Source of the DNA: Orbicella faveolata
Taxonomy: Eukaryota > Cnidaria > Anthozoa > Scleractinia > Merulinidae
Reading direction: 5' to 3'
DNA length: 64,000 bases
NCBI RefSeq assembly: GCF_002042975.1
Contig: NW_018150124.1
Coordinates: 73,676-137,675, forward strand
The position numbers and the translations under genes were made by a program. This document shows, piece after piece, positions 1 to 13,200 of this stretch. Under the pieces are notes generated by a model, which saw nothing but the letters and a program-made list of their open reading frames with translations, searched no databases and was not told the origin of the DNA. Position 1 is the first letter of the stretch. Every line of letters begins with the position of its first letter.

Positions 1-248
1 TTTTTGATTGGCCACTTAAAAATGTGCATAAAATCTCATTGGTTAAAAAGTTGACAGCTTGACAGCTGAAAGTTGAACTTGAAAACTTAGATAAATTAAA
101 ATTTTATCCGTCTGTACTCTAATTGGTGATAAAAATGAGCCAATCAGCGTGCATGAAATTAGAAATATTGTAAACATCACAACTGAGTTTCAGAAAAACT
201 TATGTTGATCACTACTAGGGATTCAACAGACACGGGAAATTCACTAAC

Positions 249-1563
249 CTGTAAACAGACCCACAAGTCAGATCCAGACCTTTTGCAATTTTGACAACTT
301 CCCTGAAAACAAAAAACAATGTTATTGAAGACATTTCACTGCAAGTCATTTGCAGTGGTCGAGGCAGGTAATTGATCAACATGTCAACATAGTGTAATGT
401 AGATCTGCACTATACTGGTAGACAGTGTAGATAGTGTAGTCTACATAGTGTATCCTATACACTGTACTTGCACTTGTAATGGAAAAAAGCAAAAGAACAT
501 AAATTTACAAAAATCTAGAAACACTTTGAGGACTAAGTACTATTGATCACATGGAAACCAGTCTTGATTTTCCTGCCACCATCACTAACAGTGAATACAG
601 TAAATAATTCCCCTTCCATACTATTTACTTTAAAAATCCTGCAATTTTTTATCATAACAACATTTAGTCTGTAAGTATGTTTCATAAGGCACAAACAATA
701 AGAATAATAGCAAACCTTTAAAAGGCCATAAAAAAAGTGCAATACAAGTAATTTGGATCAGAGCGGTTTTCAATTGAGTGTCGAAAGTAATCAAGCAATT
801 ACTTTGGTTTTGGTTTTGGTTTTACTACAGCTGGAGATTGGCTGAGCAGTCTAATTGGCAAGTAATTGGTTTGGTTTTGGTTTTACGACACTCAGTTAAA
901 AACCGCTCTATGCTCTTGGAACAAAATACAGTATTTGTTTGAGAAACTGATGTTATATAGTTTCCATACACAGCTATCATAAACGTCTGTCAGATGATGA
1001 TTTTGACCTAGTTCATACAAAATTTCCCTTCGAAGCCCCTTGGAATATGGCTTCTTCTGTTATGCTACCTTTAGCACCAATTCATCCTTTTAGGCTGTTT
1101 TGCATGGCTTTGCGTCAATAGAAAATGAAACACAGCTGTACTCATCGGTACAAAACATCGTGTTTTTCAAATTCTAATGATCATAACAAATATACTCTAG
1201 ATGTAGACATGAACACCTGTTTCCTGACTATTTACACTGACTGACAAATAACACAACAAGTTCTATTAATAGGTTTATAATATGCAAAATGAAGGTATAA
1301 CAGAACAGTATCAAATCAGACAATCAGGCATTTACTTAGACAAATTTCAAGATTAACTTAATCTTCATAAAGCCTCTTAACTAAGACTGAACCTTACAGT
1401 TCTAAAACAGTGGGATTTTAGATAAAAGGAAGTCGATAGTCAAACTCACTATGACCAAGCACAAAAAAAAGTAACCTAAGCATAACATTACCTCTTTCAT
1501 TTTCCTCTTGATCTCTTCCACATTTACTTCTTCGATAGAATTTAAATGAGGACAGGGCGGCAT
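249..1563 (-). CDS. USP20/USP33-like ubiquitin-specific protease, 5' end only (partial)
   Basis: Two exons are visible. Exon 1 (1492-1563) starts MPPCPHLNSIEEVNVEEIK and ends at a GT donor; exon 2 (249-302) follows a TTTTCAG acceptor and encodes GSCQNCKRSGSDLWVCLQ. The order CPHL...S-I-E-E-V, then C-x-x-C, then a D-L-W-x-C-L-Q run is the opening of the zinc-finger UBP (ZnF-UBP) domain of USP20/USP33, deubiquitinases that read the free ubiquitin C-terminus; in vertebrates they act on receptors and trafficking substrates. Both exons are in phase (exon 1 is 24 whole codons). The catalytic peptidase domain lies off the left edge. Other ZnF-UBP proteases (USP3, USP16, USP45) are possible, but the CPHL-SI-EV opening fits USP20/33 best. 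The start is the first ATG of the open frame; an upstream non-coding exon is likely near 2000-2130. Confidence 0.72.
760..909. repeat. 150-bp MITE-like element, family A (copy 1)
   Basis: Terminal inverted repeats of about 24 bp: the left end begins AGAGCGGTTTTCAATTGAGT and the right end is its reverse complement with about three mismatches. The interior holds two runs of TTTGGTTTTGG. Related copies lie at 9116-9262, its duplicate at 15311-15457, and a degenerate copy near 29300-29386. It has no coding capacity, so it would be a non-autonomous DNA transposon. Confidence 0.7.
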
Positions 1564-1989
1564 TTTCTTGTAAGCTAGAGCCACAAAATTAGTTCCAAAC
1601 AGGAATCTTTGCAGAGCATGTATCGGCTTCCGCGATAAACGGGTCAAGAGGACACAAACTAGGAACAACACTTTGCCTGTCTCGAGTAATCCAAACAGCT
1701 GATGAAAATCTTCAGTTAAGACTTCCTGGCCTCTAGTATTTGGCTACTGCTTTAATAGCAAAAGAGTACAAGCTGCCAGCAGGAAGAGCTTCGAGCTTTA
1801 TACCAAACACTTGTTTAGTTTTTGGTCACATTGTCCAATTGATGGAGAACTTCCAGACGAGTTCTGATTACGGCAAAAGCAGGCTTCTCTTGGACTTCAA
1901 AGCACTGTCTTGATGGTTCAGCTTTTCTTCATGTCTTAACAAATCCCGGAAATTATTGATGTGACGACTTGATCGTTTAAAGGTGGCTA

Positions 1990-2135
1990 CACAGTTAGTT
2001 TTCGATGAGGAAAAGACACGACTTCGTCCGCCATCTTTTCTCAACCGCTGAATCCCATAGTGCATTTCGGTATTTTCTACACCTTGGACAACGGGATTAC
2101 TTGTCCCTCGGATTCTTTCCAAAGCGTATGACACT
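1990..2135 (-). promoter_or_regulatory. Likely promoter / 5' UTR of the USP20/33-like gene
   Basis: On the minus strand an AAGATGGCGG motif (forward CCGCCATCTT at about 2026-2035) matches the YY1-type element often found just downstream of the start site of housekeeping genes. It lies about 470 bp upstream of the first coding exon. The start site itself is inferred, not seen. Confidence 0.3.
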
Positions 2136-2455
2136 GGGGCGCTTATTTCAATTTAGGAGAAGACGGGGGACGCCTATTCGACGGGAGCCCTTAATCGAGT
2201 GGGGGGTGGGGATGCTTATTTAATTTTTACCAAATCGTGGCCTGACATGATCAGTTTTTTAATACATCATCCGCGCGTTAACAACGTAAATAGCTGATAC
2301 TAAAGTCTAAATCGCGGAACCGTTAGTACTTGTAATTTTTTTTCCAAACTTGACGTGTTCACAAACTGAAACTATACATCCTTTGTTGTCCAGTTTTGAT
2401 TAGCACACTAAATTCTCTATGGTCAGAGTGATAACTTTAGTTTGTATAGGTAATC

Positions 2456-2860
2456 ATACGGTTTCGAGTTCAATTTGGAATTAAATTGCACGAGTGAGCT
2501 TTTTGAAAACTCACAAGTGCAAATTAATTCCAAATTGAACGAGAAAAACCGTATAATAACTTATAAATAATATTGACTTGAGAAAATTCGCGTGGAGGAA
2601 GTGCCGGAAGATCTTTCTTGAAGCCATTTTTTCTCATTCGAGAAAACTTTTTTCAAAGTTTCCGCACAAAATTTTTGTCATCATTTTACGTGATATCATT
2701 GGCTTAGAAAATTTCCTATTGTCTTTCAGCCAATCATAATCCAGAATTACGATGTGCAATTTGCACTGGTGTTACACTTTTTGCACTGGTGTTACACTTG
2801 AACTGCACTGCTGTCAGCCAATCAGAATTGAGTAATTTTTCATTTATATTAATATGTTTT
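2456..2860. repeat. Fold-back element with 43-bp hairpin and duplicated 20-mer
   Basis: The left part (2456-2554) is an inverted repeat: arms of about 43 bp starting ATACGGTTT and ending AACCGTAT flank a short loop. Downstream, the motif TTTGCACTGGTGTTACACTT occurs twice in tandem near 2760-2800, and GCCAATCA occurs twice. I read the whole stretch as one repeat element; the right boundary is uncertain. Confidence 0.5.
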
Positions 2861-3181
2861 TAAAAACACTACCTGCTGCTACCTTCAAGATACAATGGAA
2901 CAGTGCTCTAGAATTAATGGAAAGTTTTCACCCCTTTAGATTCGAACTTGTCTGATGAGAATCTTTTCCCTGTTTTTTTGATTGTTTGTTTGTTTGTTTT
3001 TGTTTTAATTATTGCTCCATGGTGAAACTGGGGGATACCCTAATTGCAGCTTAATTGTTGTTCATGGGCTTTATTTTTCAGTTTGAATTTGCCTTAGGTG
3101 AGGCGGGGGTGGAGGGGGAGGGGGAGGAATTCGAGCCACGTATTCTAACCAATCAAAAGCAAAACCAATACCAAAACCAAT

Positions 3182-3378
3182 AAGCCACGTTCGATATACA
3201 GTGTCGATATTCTAACATGGCTCCAAGGCTTTCAGGAAAAAATTCTATGTTTGGTGGTGTTTTCTTTGTATTCAAGTGTCTTTTGGGAATTGAAAGACAA
3301 AGGAAACTTAAAAAACTGCAATTTTGACCCGAAAGCCTCGGATCGATGTTAGAATATTGATATATAGAGCGTGGCCTA
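3182..3378. repeat. 197-bp fold-back MITE-like element
   Basis: The left arm AGCCACGTTCGATATACAGT...ATTCTAACATGG is answered by the reverse complement ending in GAGCGTGGCCTA near 3378. Arms are about 50 bp with several mismatches. It has no open frame of its own. Confidence 0.55.
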
Positions 3379-3570
3379 TCATTCATACTTTGCCGCGCTT
3401 CGCACGGGTTCCACGTTTTTGCTTCGTCTTCTGATTGGTTTACTGAGCTATTTGCGTTTGCTGTGATTACTTCGGTTTCGGTTTTACGTATGAGCCTTTT
3501 TATTACTCGAAGAAGAAAATGAGAAACATGCAGGATTAGTACAGGTAATTCTATGGATGAGAGTGTAGTT

Positions 3571-3710
3571 AAGGATTTACACTGCGAACGATATTTGAAA
3601 ATTCTCTCAAAATTACACAAGCCTTTGTGTGAGTGGAATTTGAAAGAATTTTCAAATATCACGAGTAATGTAAATCCAATTTTCAAATATCATGAGTAGT
3701 ATAAATCCTT
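3571..3710. repeat. 140-bp imperfect inverted repeat
   Basis: It begins AAGGATTTACACT and ends AGTATAAATCCTT; an internal ATATTTGAAAATT is answered by AATTTTCAAATAT twice. It is a fold-back element of unknown family. Confidence 0.5.
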
Positions 3711-4211
3711 AAATGTTCGAGCTTTCATATTATTATTCGTTTATTATATGCACTGTGACGCAAATGAAAAATTAACGATTAATTGGACTGTTCTCAGCCA
3801 ATCACCGTGAAGTTCAAGTAGTTTTCTCAGATATACCAATAAATTACAAACAAACAAACAAAATTACAAGTTGATATGTTTTTTAAAATTTTTGTCAGCT
3901 TGTACATTTTATTTTACACTTGTCCATGGCCATAAAAACTATCCTGATAAATATATATTAGCTTTGCTTTCAATATTTTTAAAATATTCTCTACAATAAA
4001 TAAAACTGTACTCTTTCAATATCTGCTGAAACAATGTGAAAACAAGAAAACCGCTCTCGAATTTGACATAATTTGACTCAACATTAGTCAGAAGGTCAAT
4101 AATGCGTTTCTGCGCGACAAATCTGTCACGTATATAACGCAACAGGAATTCCTTGACCAATCTTGCAGCGCAGAAAGCCTTACAAGATACGTGACGTACA
4201 TGACATGTGAG

Positions 4212-7200
4212 TCACGCCAAGGTGTGTGACGCAGCAACTGTGTCATCCTCTAGCACTGCGTCAGCGAGTTCATTTTCCTCCTCTGGTGCGTTATAATTTC
4301 CGTCTTGTTCCTCCTGTGTGTTAATTTCGTCTTGTTCCTCCTGTGTGTTATTTCCGTCTTGCTCCTCCTGCGTGATATTTTCGTCTTGTTTCTCGTCGGT
4401 GTCATCGTTTTCTTCGAAAGCCTCATTTTCCTCCCAGCGCGGTTCGTATTCTGCATCTTCTTCATCTTGCTCGTCTTTCTCCCTTTCTTTACGCGGCACC
4501 TTGTTCCAGTAATTTCGCCGCCGTCCCTGATGCTTTCGGTCAAGAAGACGCTTCTGTCGCGCTAGTTCTGGAAAATAGTCTGTCGGAAAATAAACAAGAT
4601 CAACCATCAAGTTACAAAGCTAACAGCGTTAGACCCTTAGAAAGCAGAGTTACAAAGAAATTGGCATGTGCACTCTTTTTTTTATAAGAAAAATCGAGGC
4701 TGAAATTTGCGAGATTTTAAGAATATTTTAAGAATAAACCTCAGGCTGAGATTTTGAAAAGAATGTAATATTTTGTGTTGTTTTTTGTGTATAAAATTCT
4801 GCCTTTCTCCATACAGTAAAACTAACCAAAAAATAACAAAAACAGCATTAGCCCTTTGCTAATAACATTTCTGCAGAAGTTATGTGTGTCAGATCAGGCT
4901 TTATTGCCCGCAGTCTAGCTACAAAATTACTTCAACGGCAAAGTCGAACCGAAATGTCATAGGCTAAGAATATTCACGAGAATGTTTTCAGCCCAAAATC
5001 GGCAGAAAAATAAAAATTATCAGCCTGGAACGGAAAAAGTAATATTCTCATTAAAAAGGAGTGTAAAAAGTGTGTTTAGAGTGTTTTACACAACTGTTTT
5101 CTTACTCTCCTTCGAACAGATACAAGCACCTGACTAGACCTACCCACAAGTCGAGCTGGGAAAGCCGAGGTAGGAGAGCGAAAAAATTGAGACCATGCTC
5201 AAAACTTGAGTGCGAAGAGCGCGAGGTAAAGTAGCCTGCGTAATGAATCCTACTATTTCAGAAAAAAAGTAGACGTCTGCACGCAAGCTAGAGAAGAAGA
5301 AGCGCAAGTTTCGGGCTGAGACTACAGTCTCTAGAACCGAGAAGGACTTAGAGAAATTTTCGCAACTGACTGGCAAAGAAAAAGCAACGCATCTTACGAC
5401 TACATCACTGCGATGGTTGATGAAATCACATCTAAAAAACCCAACGCCACTGCTTATCGTTTCCAAGTAACTTTTGGTGCAGTTACGTTAGTCTATCCAC
5501 ACACCCTCTATTTTGTCTTGAGTTCGTCGACATGATGAGATCGCAAGCAAAATATCAATCACTGGGGATATGAGCGAGTCAAAACAAAAATATAGGGTCG
5601 TTATATTTCTGTTTTCGCCCGCTGCGCGCTCGCTCGTGACAAATACAGTTACGTAGTACTATACTAAGAGATTTTCATATGTGTTAGTATTCTTTTGAAC
5701 AATAAAATGGTTTGTCTGTAGCAATAAAAAGCAGTACTTACGCGAAGCCAACGCGTCCTTTGCTGCCGCCATTTCTGCTTGCTGAATGCTGCAGGAGAAA
5801 AACCGCGCATGTTTTAGATTAGCTGAGAAAACGCAAATTGGATTTTTTCAAATAACCAGTGCAGTTTCAACTTACTAGCTTCCGTACATGTTGTTTAAAG
5901 AGTAGATAACTTTGTACGGTGAAGAAATGCCACTGTGCTCTATATAATCTATCTATTTAGCATAATTGTACAACTAATAAATTTGATGCGGTCTTTGAAG
6001 AACCAGGGGCTGTATACTCACAGAAAGATTACAAAGAAGCATGAAAAAAATCAATATTTTCTAAAACAAGGAAATAAAGGACACTAGACGAATAATTTTA
6101 AAAAATGACAAAACGTCAGTGAGCAGCTCGCCAGCAGGCTCACTTTTTAGCAAATAAAAACCTTGATATAGCATTGTTACGCTTCTTACGCAAACCTTAC
6201 ATAATTCTTCTAATGAAGGACTGTCGCTCAAAAGTTCTCTGAACTCTTTCAACCGTGAGTTTAAGTAACATGTACCTTTTGCCTTCACCAGATCCCAGTC
6301 TTCTTCCCTTGTAGTAAACAGCAACTGATGACGAGGAAAAGAGAAAGCGAAGAACTGAAAAGTTTGAACCGGCAGCTTCCCGTTGAAGAGAACGAGGTGA
6401 TGAGCTACATCTTTACTATGCATATTTAGGAAAAATCAGCGCTCAAGGGAAAATGATTCAGGCTGCGAAGCAGCACTCGCTCGAGTAACAATAGGGAGCA
6501 AGTTAGAGGGGTGAGACACGCGCGGCGACCGCGCGTGTGGTGTGTTCTCGCTCTCGCGCACCCCCGCTCTAACTTTCTATTTAAAATAGGCTGATTTAGC
6601 AACAGGACTGGAACGTCAGATGACGACTGCAGGGCGCGCAGAATAACCTGGATTCTGTTCTAATTTGACCATATTTGGGTATTTGTACTGCGCAAACCGT
6701 CGTCAAGTGACGTTCCCGTTCTCTTGCTAAATCAGCCTAATATTACTCACGCACCCGCCACGCAGACAAAAAGGGAGTGAGCATTGCAGTTGCCGGAAAC
6801 AGAAATAACTAGATTACTAAACTTAGTGAGGGCTTAATTGTAAGTTATCACCCCTCTCAATGCACTGTCACTAATACAAGCTACTAACTAGATTTTTCAC
6901 TGCAAATTGTTGCTGACTTTCTCACCTGTATAGTGCTTGTGATGAGCAGGACCCTTGTTCTGTAGAACTCTTAAAAGAAGAAAACAGAATATAGAAAAAT
7001 TAACAACACAAGTTGTTTGAACTGTGACAGTGGTAACTTGAATTTTCTCGAACCGATCGAGGCAACGAATGGAGTCTGTACGCGCAGGCTAATAAGTCTT
7101 GTGTGTAACCGTTTAGCTCTACGTCGATTAGCCCCCAACCGAATTTAGCCTCCAGCCAATAGTCGATTAGACCCCAACCAGAAGTCGAAAACTGTCTATT

Positions 7201-10200
7201 TCTCGTTCTTTAAGCGTGAATATGGGGGCTAATCGACTTCTGGTTGGGGAATAACCGGCTAGGGGTTAATCGACTTGGGGGCTAAACGACCGGTAACCAG
7301 TCAGTGGAATGTACGCCACCATAGAAGTGTTGAACTTACTTGTATTGTGGAAGATCAGGTGTTTTACCCTGCTCACGTGATGTCAAACAACACTGTTGTA
7401 ACTGAGACTTAGCATCCATCCAGTCCTGGTTAATGATGAACTCCTGACAAGGGAACAGTTCAAAACAAATGATACGCGAGGGAAAGGGGCGAGTGAAAAG
7501 TCAAAAGTACACTGAGGGGCGTAAAAGCGATTTCCAGAGGAGATTCATTGCTTATGGGAAACAATCAAATTAAATACATCCAGGGATTGTTCACACTTTA
7601 AAGACACATTTACAAGCCAGAGCTGCATAGAACAGACTTGACAAAGTTTGAAGTAAGCAGTAGATGGTTTATAGGTATGCCAAAAAGTGAAAATAAACAT
7701 AAAATAACAAATCAAGCTACTGAAGGCGTTCACATTTTATAGTTCTATGTGCCGTGAACTATGAGAAATAAGAATCTTTTCTGTCTACATTCCGTATCGG
7801 AGCATCGACGCGATTTTCTATGAGGCTAGTAACTAGCAAGTTATAAAGCTTGACCAGCATTCAGTCGGGTAAGTGTTCGCTCTATTTCTGCCGGATAAAT
7901 GAAAATGAGAAGGTTTTCAAGTGTAATTTTTTCTACGAAAAACTGCCAGTGTTGGAAATGTGTAAATAGACTCGAGAGAGGTTTTACCTCGAGCCGAGGG
8001 AACAGACAGACTCGGCAGAACACCTCCACATATCTGAGACCTTTATCCACGTACAGCGCAGCGACAAATGCTATAGAACATAAAATAGGGAAAGTGAGCC
8101 ACAAATGAACTATTCAAAACGAAAAAAAGTCTGCATTCAAAAATGCAGGAACACTTTACCTTCTAGGATATCAGCAAGGAGTTTCTCGCGAAAGGCCTTG
8201 ATCCCCTAATGTCGGGAAAAAAATTCAGAAAAAAATGTTTGACCTAAACGAATGGATCAGGTTAGAAGAACGCAAGAGCGTGGAGGTGGCAAAGATATCA
8301 GTCAACAAATTTGATCGGCAAAATTGTAGTATGCTATTTCATGTTGACGACAAATTTCACGAGCGACACAAATATATAACACGTAGGAAACTGTTCATCT
8401 GACTATTTATTACAGAATAATAATAATTGACACCAAAAGGTTGATATAGAAAAATCACATACCTGGCCTCCAAAGTTGATTAACTTGTCTAGACCCAGCT
8501 CTCTGGCGAGCGTCGCCTGGATTCGATGATTGACAAGAGAACTCCGTAGTAGCTGTGATAACACAACAGGGTTGTTAACAAGAGTTGCAAGGAAAAAAAG
8601 ACCAAGAAAATCATATTCTAAGTTTGCTTCCAACTCAATTCAACCTTGTCATAAATATATGAATAAAATTTTCAACCGATCGCTTGGACAAGGAACGTCC
8701 AGGAACGTCCAGTAACGACGTCAACGAGCCCTACCGTAAGATGTCCCTCGTGGTGTTCAGGGAAGTGCTTGAAGAGATACACTGAAACAACGAACTGCAA
8801 AACGGAGTCTCCTAAGAATTCCATCCGCTGGTTGTTACCACTGAAGGGAAATGATAAGAACAGAGTCAGGAAAAAGAGATTACTGGTTAACTGAAGGGTG
8901 TTCTCCAATCTCAAGCTACTAAGTAGAGCTTGATGTGTGAACTGCTCGCTGATCGCCCATTGGACTCAACCGCAACCAGATTTGTGTTCCTCTGAGCAAA
9001 TCAGTTAAGATTGAAGATCGTTTGTAGCCTAAACTGAACCTCACATCATAATTCTTGTAAGCATTTATTATCACAATAGAAATGCTATGTGCAATTCACT
9101 CTATAAAATGCAAATCGAGAGGTTTTCAATTGAGGTCGAAAGTAATCAGGTAATTACTTTGGTTTTGGTTTTGGTTACCACAGTTTGAGGTTGGCAGAGT
9201 AGTCTAATTGGTAAGTAAATGGTTTGGTTTTGGTTTTACGTCACTCAAATAAAAACCACTCTAAACATAGTCACTGTATAATTGCAGAATGTCCACTTGA
9301 TACTTACAGTGTGAGGTTGTTATAGCCGACTTGTGGGTGAGTGAAAGCACGCGCCAGCAGACGAATGTGGTTGAATTCGATTCCGCTGGCTTGTTCAAAC
9401 TCCTCTAATTTCTGATAAAAAAAAGTCAATAGGAATTTACGTTCTACTAGTTAACTTGACGAAGATTAAAAATATAGTAACATTTCCATCATCCTTCTGT
9501 TAGTAACGTCTTAGTTTCATCAAAATTACATGCTTTCTTGTTTGGTTTTATTTGTTTTTGCTGAACTAAACACCACAGCTGATTGGTAAAAGCTGTCTTC
9601 ATTTTGTCCCTTCTTGTTCCCATGTTAGTTTGGGCATCTTTCGTCCTTTTCCCCAACCTGTGGGACTGGACAAAGTATCAACTACGTATCTTAAGACAAA
9701 GAGTGGGTTCAGAATCAAACTTGGACACGACGTGAACTAGTTTTCCAGCATGTAGACGCCTCTTATTTTCTTTTTAAGCAATTTTCCGGTGTAATCTTCT
9801 TCGCAATCCGTAGCTGATTTGTAACTCCTCTAGGCAAATATCCCAAACAGAGGAGAAGAACTTTGACGATCCTTAGCAAATACAGTCGGACGCGGCCGAA
9901 CAACGTACGATTTTGATCGGTCGGTCAGAGAATAGCATTAATTCGAACGCTATCCTGACTGCTTTGCGCCATGACTTACATCGTGTTACTAAGCAACCGT
10001 AGTGACACGGAAAACTTGAGATGAATCTGACGAATTAGATTTCGATTAATAGTTAGTTTTTTTTGTATTTGCCCAACCTACACTAAAGCATAGAAAACGA
10101 AAAGAAAACCTGAAGAATCGAAGACGAAGGTATCAGGTGCCTATCACCATCTGGTTGTTGAGCCTACAAGATGACAAAATACGAAGAGTCAACTCTGAAT

Positions 10201-13200
10201 GATCAAGAAAATAAATAAACAGATATTCCATTCCTCGCCCTTTTCCCCTGGCGGATCTAAAGAGTATGAAGTAATCTTTCTTCCCGCCCGCCCCCCAACG
10301 AATTGTAAGTTTGAAGATGTGAAAGCAGACAATTTGCAGTGCATGAGGAAAACTATCGGCGAATTATTTACGAGAAGCAACGGCCACGCCCAACGTAAGG
10401 ACATTTCGGGACAATTAGAACATGAGGTGTTAAAACCAAATTGCTCTACCCATGAAACCCAGTCAGTTTACTTCCCCGACGCAAGGAAGACGACAACGTT
10501 CAAATTTTACGAAAGGGACATCTCGGGACAGTCTCAAATAATGAAGCCCTTCCAATTATTTACCTGCAAAGGATGCTTTGGCAAGTTTGTCCAAACATCT
10601 CTAAGTTCCTTAAAACCAGACAGACAAAGACATGGAAAAAATCAGAAGCATCTTACATAAAACTATCATCAAGTGGAGGTGAAAAATACGGTGTTCTCCA
10701 CCAAAACATGAGAAGAATAGAGAGCTTAGGCCAACAGGTTTCTTGTTCGTCTTTCCACGTACTCCGTCTCAATCGTCCCAAGTCTTAGCCAGCCTTGACC
10801 TCTCGCGAAGTGAACACTTACTTGACATAAACAAATTATTGCCAATCAACTTCTGCGTCTGTCCTACCAACATGAGGCTCTTAGTGCATAAGGGATGAGT
10901 GACAATCCGCGCTTGAGACTTAAAGGCTGCTTTGTGTATCGCTGCTCGTTTTGGAAACTTTTACTAGACTATACGAACGGACATTTAGCGACACACACAC
11001 CAAAAAAAACAAAACTAACCTGCTCCTCGAAAGCTAGATTAGTGAAGAGGACCGTAGCTGATGTTAAACCACTCTCCAAATACATTGCACCTTGAAAAGC
11101 AACAACACTCATTAGCATATTTAACGACATTGCCACACTGTAATTCAGGTTAAGAGACGATAACTTCAGAGAGCACAACTGTCATTTGACTTTATCGTTT
11201 ACAACGATGATCATATGTAAAAAAAAGCACAATGTTTTTGGCACCAAGCATAATGATTCAGCCACGTTCCGAGGATCTCTATTCTTTCCACCCCAAAGAC
11301 GGAGACCCACGGAAACATTAGTCAACACCACAGCCTAAATTATGAACACTTCAAAACTGCTGCGGTTGAAGCGAAAGGGATGTCAATAATACTCACCAAG
11401 AAGAGCTTCAAAACAATTGGCCATGGCGTGACTGAGATCCTCTTCCAAGCACAAGTCAGGGCTGAAGTTATTTAAAATTTAAAGAAGGTCAGTGTGAGTA
11501 GCGCAACAATAACGGAAGCAGGTCAGTGTTGACAGTCAAGTAGGATACATACCCGTGTGAGTACTGCATGTAATCAGACAATCCAAGTTTCTGACAAGTT
11601 CAAGAAAGAGTACATTAGAAGAATGAACCAGCAGCATCCAATAATTATCACTAAAATAAGCGATGAAGATGTCAAAATCATGATAGCCTTTGAGATAAGC
11701 TCATCTGAGATATAAGTGACTTGCAAAGCCTGTTTAAGACTATCAGTTCACACGTGCCTACGATTCACCTTGGCTAGTTGAGACAGATGTTTGTTTTGTA
11801 CTAAAGCTGAGCGATACATGGCCAAACCTCCTTCAGTCTTGTGTGGCAGCATGAAATACAAGTGAACGCTAATGTATAAAACAAACAGAACCAAATAAGC
11901 CGAAATACAAGATCAAATACAAATGTAATTGCAGAATTCGATAAGAATAATAACTTTCCAACGTATTCTCACCTGCTGATTAATTCCAGAACAGCATCTC
12001 CAAGGAATTCAAGCCTCTCATTGTGTCGTATCCTACAAACAATCGAGAAAATACCCAAAGACAGACACAAATTAATGCCCTATGTAGGGAAAAAAGGTAA
12101 CGCTTTTGGATGATCAGATTCATAAAGCCATGAAAGCCAGTCATTACTCATGAAGGTTAGTGTGATTATCGTAATAAAATTGTCCCAAAATCTACTTCAA
12201 AACCATTTTACATTCTCCCGTATGTGGAAGTGAGGGGAGTAGGGGGAAATGGAACGCTGTGGATGAGATACACATTTACTTGGAACCTTTGTGCATTAGT
12301 CAGCTGTTTTCATTCAGGTCTGGTGTTAAACGAAAAAAAAAAAAAACAATGAATAGTTGAAAATAAACCGCAAAGGAACAAACGGATTAGTTTCTAATGA
12401 AACTGTTGTGCTGCGTCGGTTGGCAAGTGAGCCAATTAAATGATTATCAAATTGAAGTCGATAAAGGTAATTTTACCTCTGTAGCGTACATGTGTGAGTT
12501 TGGAGCAAGGATGGTTAAGACTGGGAGAGATTAAAAAGGGTTAATAACAGTCTTTTTGAGTAACGCTCTAACATAAATCACCTTGCAGTAACCTTGTTTT
12601 TCTCTTTGGAAGCCATGCTCTGTTATCTTCACTGACTATTTTGTGATTCTTATTCTAACTACCCTGATATCCATCATGCAGAGCTCTACAGGATTAGAGT
12701 CTAATCGATTCTGATTCTAATCTAAACTGTTCCAGTTGCCGTGACTTCCATCGCCCTTTTGCTGATCATCCTGCCACAAATCATACACGTCTTCGTTCAC
12801 CACTTACTATGACTCCACTAAATTGAACTTGGGACAGTTCTGAAACTGTCCTAACTGTCTGTCTGTCGATCTGTCGGTCTGTCGGTCTGTCAGTCTGTCT
12901 GTCTGACCGACTGTTTAACCGATTGTCTGGCTGACTAAGTGCTAGAATTGTCCGACCGTCTGTCGTCAGTGTCTGTCGGTCTCTCATCTGTTGGTCGGTC
13001 GGTTGACCGTCCTGTCAGTTGGTCTATCTAGCTGACTATCCTACTCTACCTGTCTAGAAGCCAATCCTTTGTCTTGCCGGCACCAATTAGTCTCCTTCTC
13101 GCTTTACTTTGAGATTTAGATTTAGCGAGAGTGCCAGTATCGTCAGCAAAACTAGAGAAAGTTTACAAGTCAAGCTCAGCATGACTATCTCAGAGGATCG

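Larger units (their letters stand above)
2136..4211. other. Intergenic interval between DROSHA 3' end and the USP promoter
   Basis: No gene is seen here. The interval holds the DROSHA 3' UTR (a minus-strand AATAAA lies at 3908-3913, about 300 bp past the stop codon, a candidate poly(A) signal), three fold-back elements listed separately, and otherwise AT-rich DNA. Short open frames here lack codon bias or homology that I recognise. Confidence 0.6.
4212..7443 (-). other. DROSHA: DROSHA dsRNA-binding domain and acidic C-terminal tail
   Basis: Exons 7340-7443 (EFIINQDWMDAKSQLQQCC), 6926-6969 (VLQNKGPAHHKHYT), 5742-5788 (IQQAEMAAAKDALAS) and 4212-4579 (YFPELARQKRLLDRKHQG) match the human dsRBD and the following helix. 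The short exon for the middle beta strands (human TVAVYFKGERIG) was not found between 5789 and 6925. The last exon continues for about 85 residues past the human end: highly acidic, with three near repeats of (T)QEEQDGNN spelled by a 24-27-bp tandem repeat at about 4290-4380, then the stop at 4212. The tail composition is odd for the family. Confidence 0.88.

Noticed and set aside
5875-5960. Candidate dsRBD exon of DROSHA ending in a GTAAG donor
   Set aside because: In the required phase it does not give the conserved VAVYFKGERIG-like strand pattern.
10199-10660. 153-codon plus-strand open frame (also at 16394-16855)
   Set aside because: It lies in a DROSHA intron and shows no recognisable domain. 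It appears twice only because of the duplication. Chance frame most likely.
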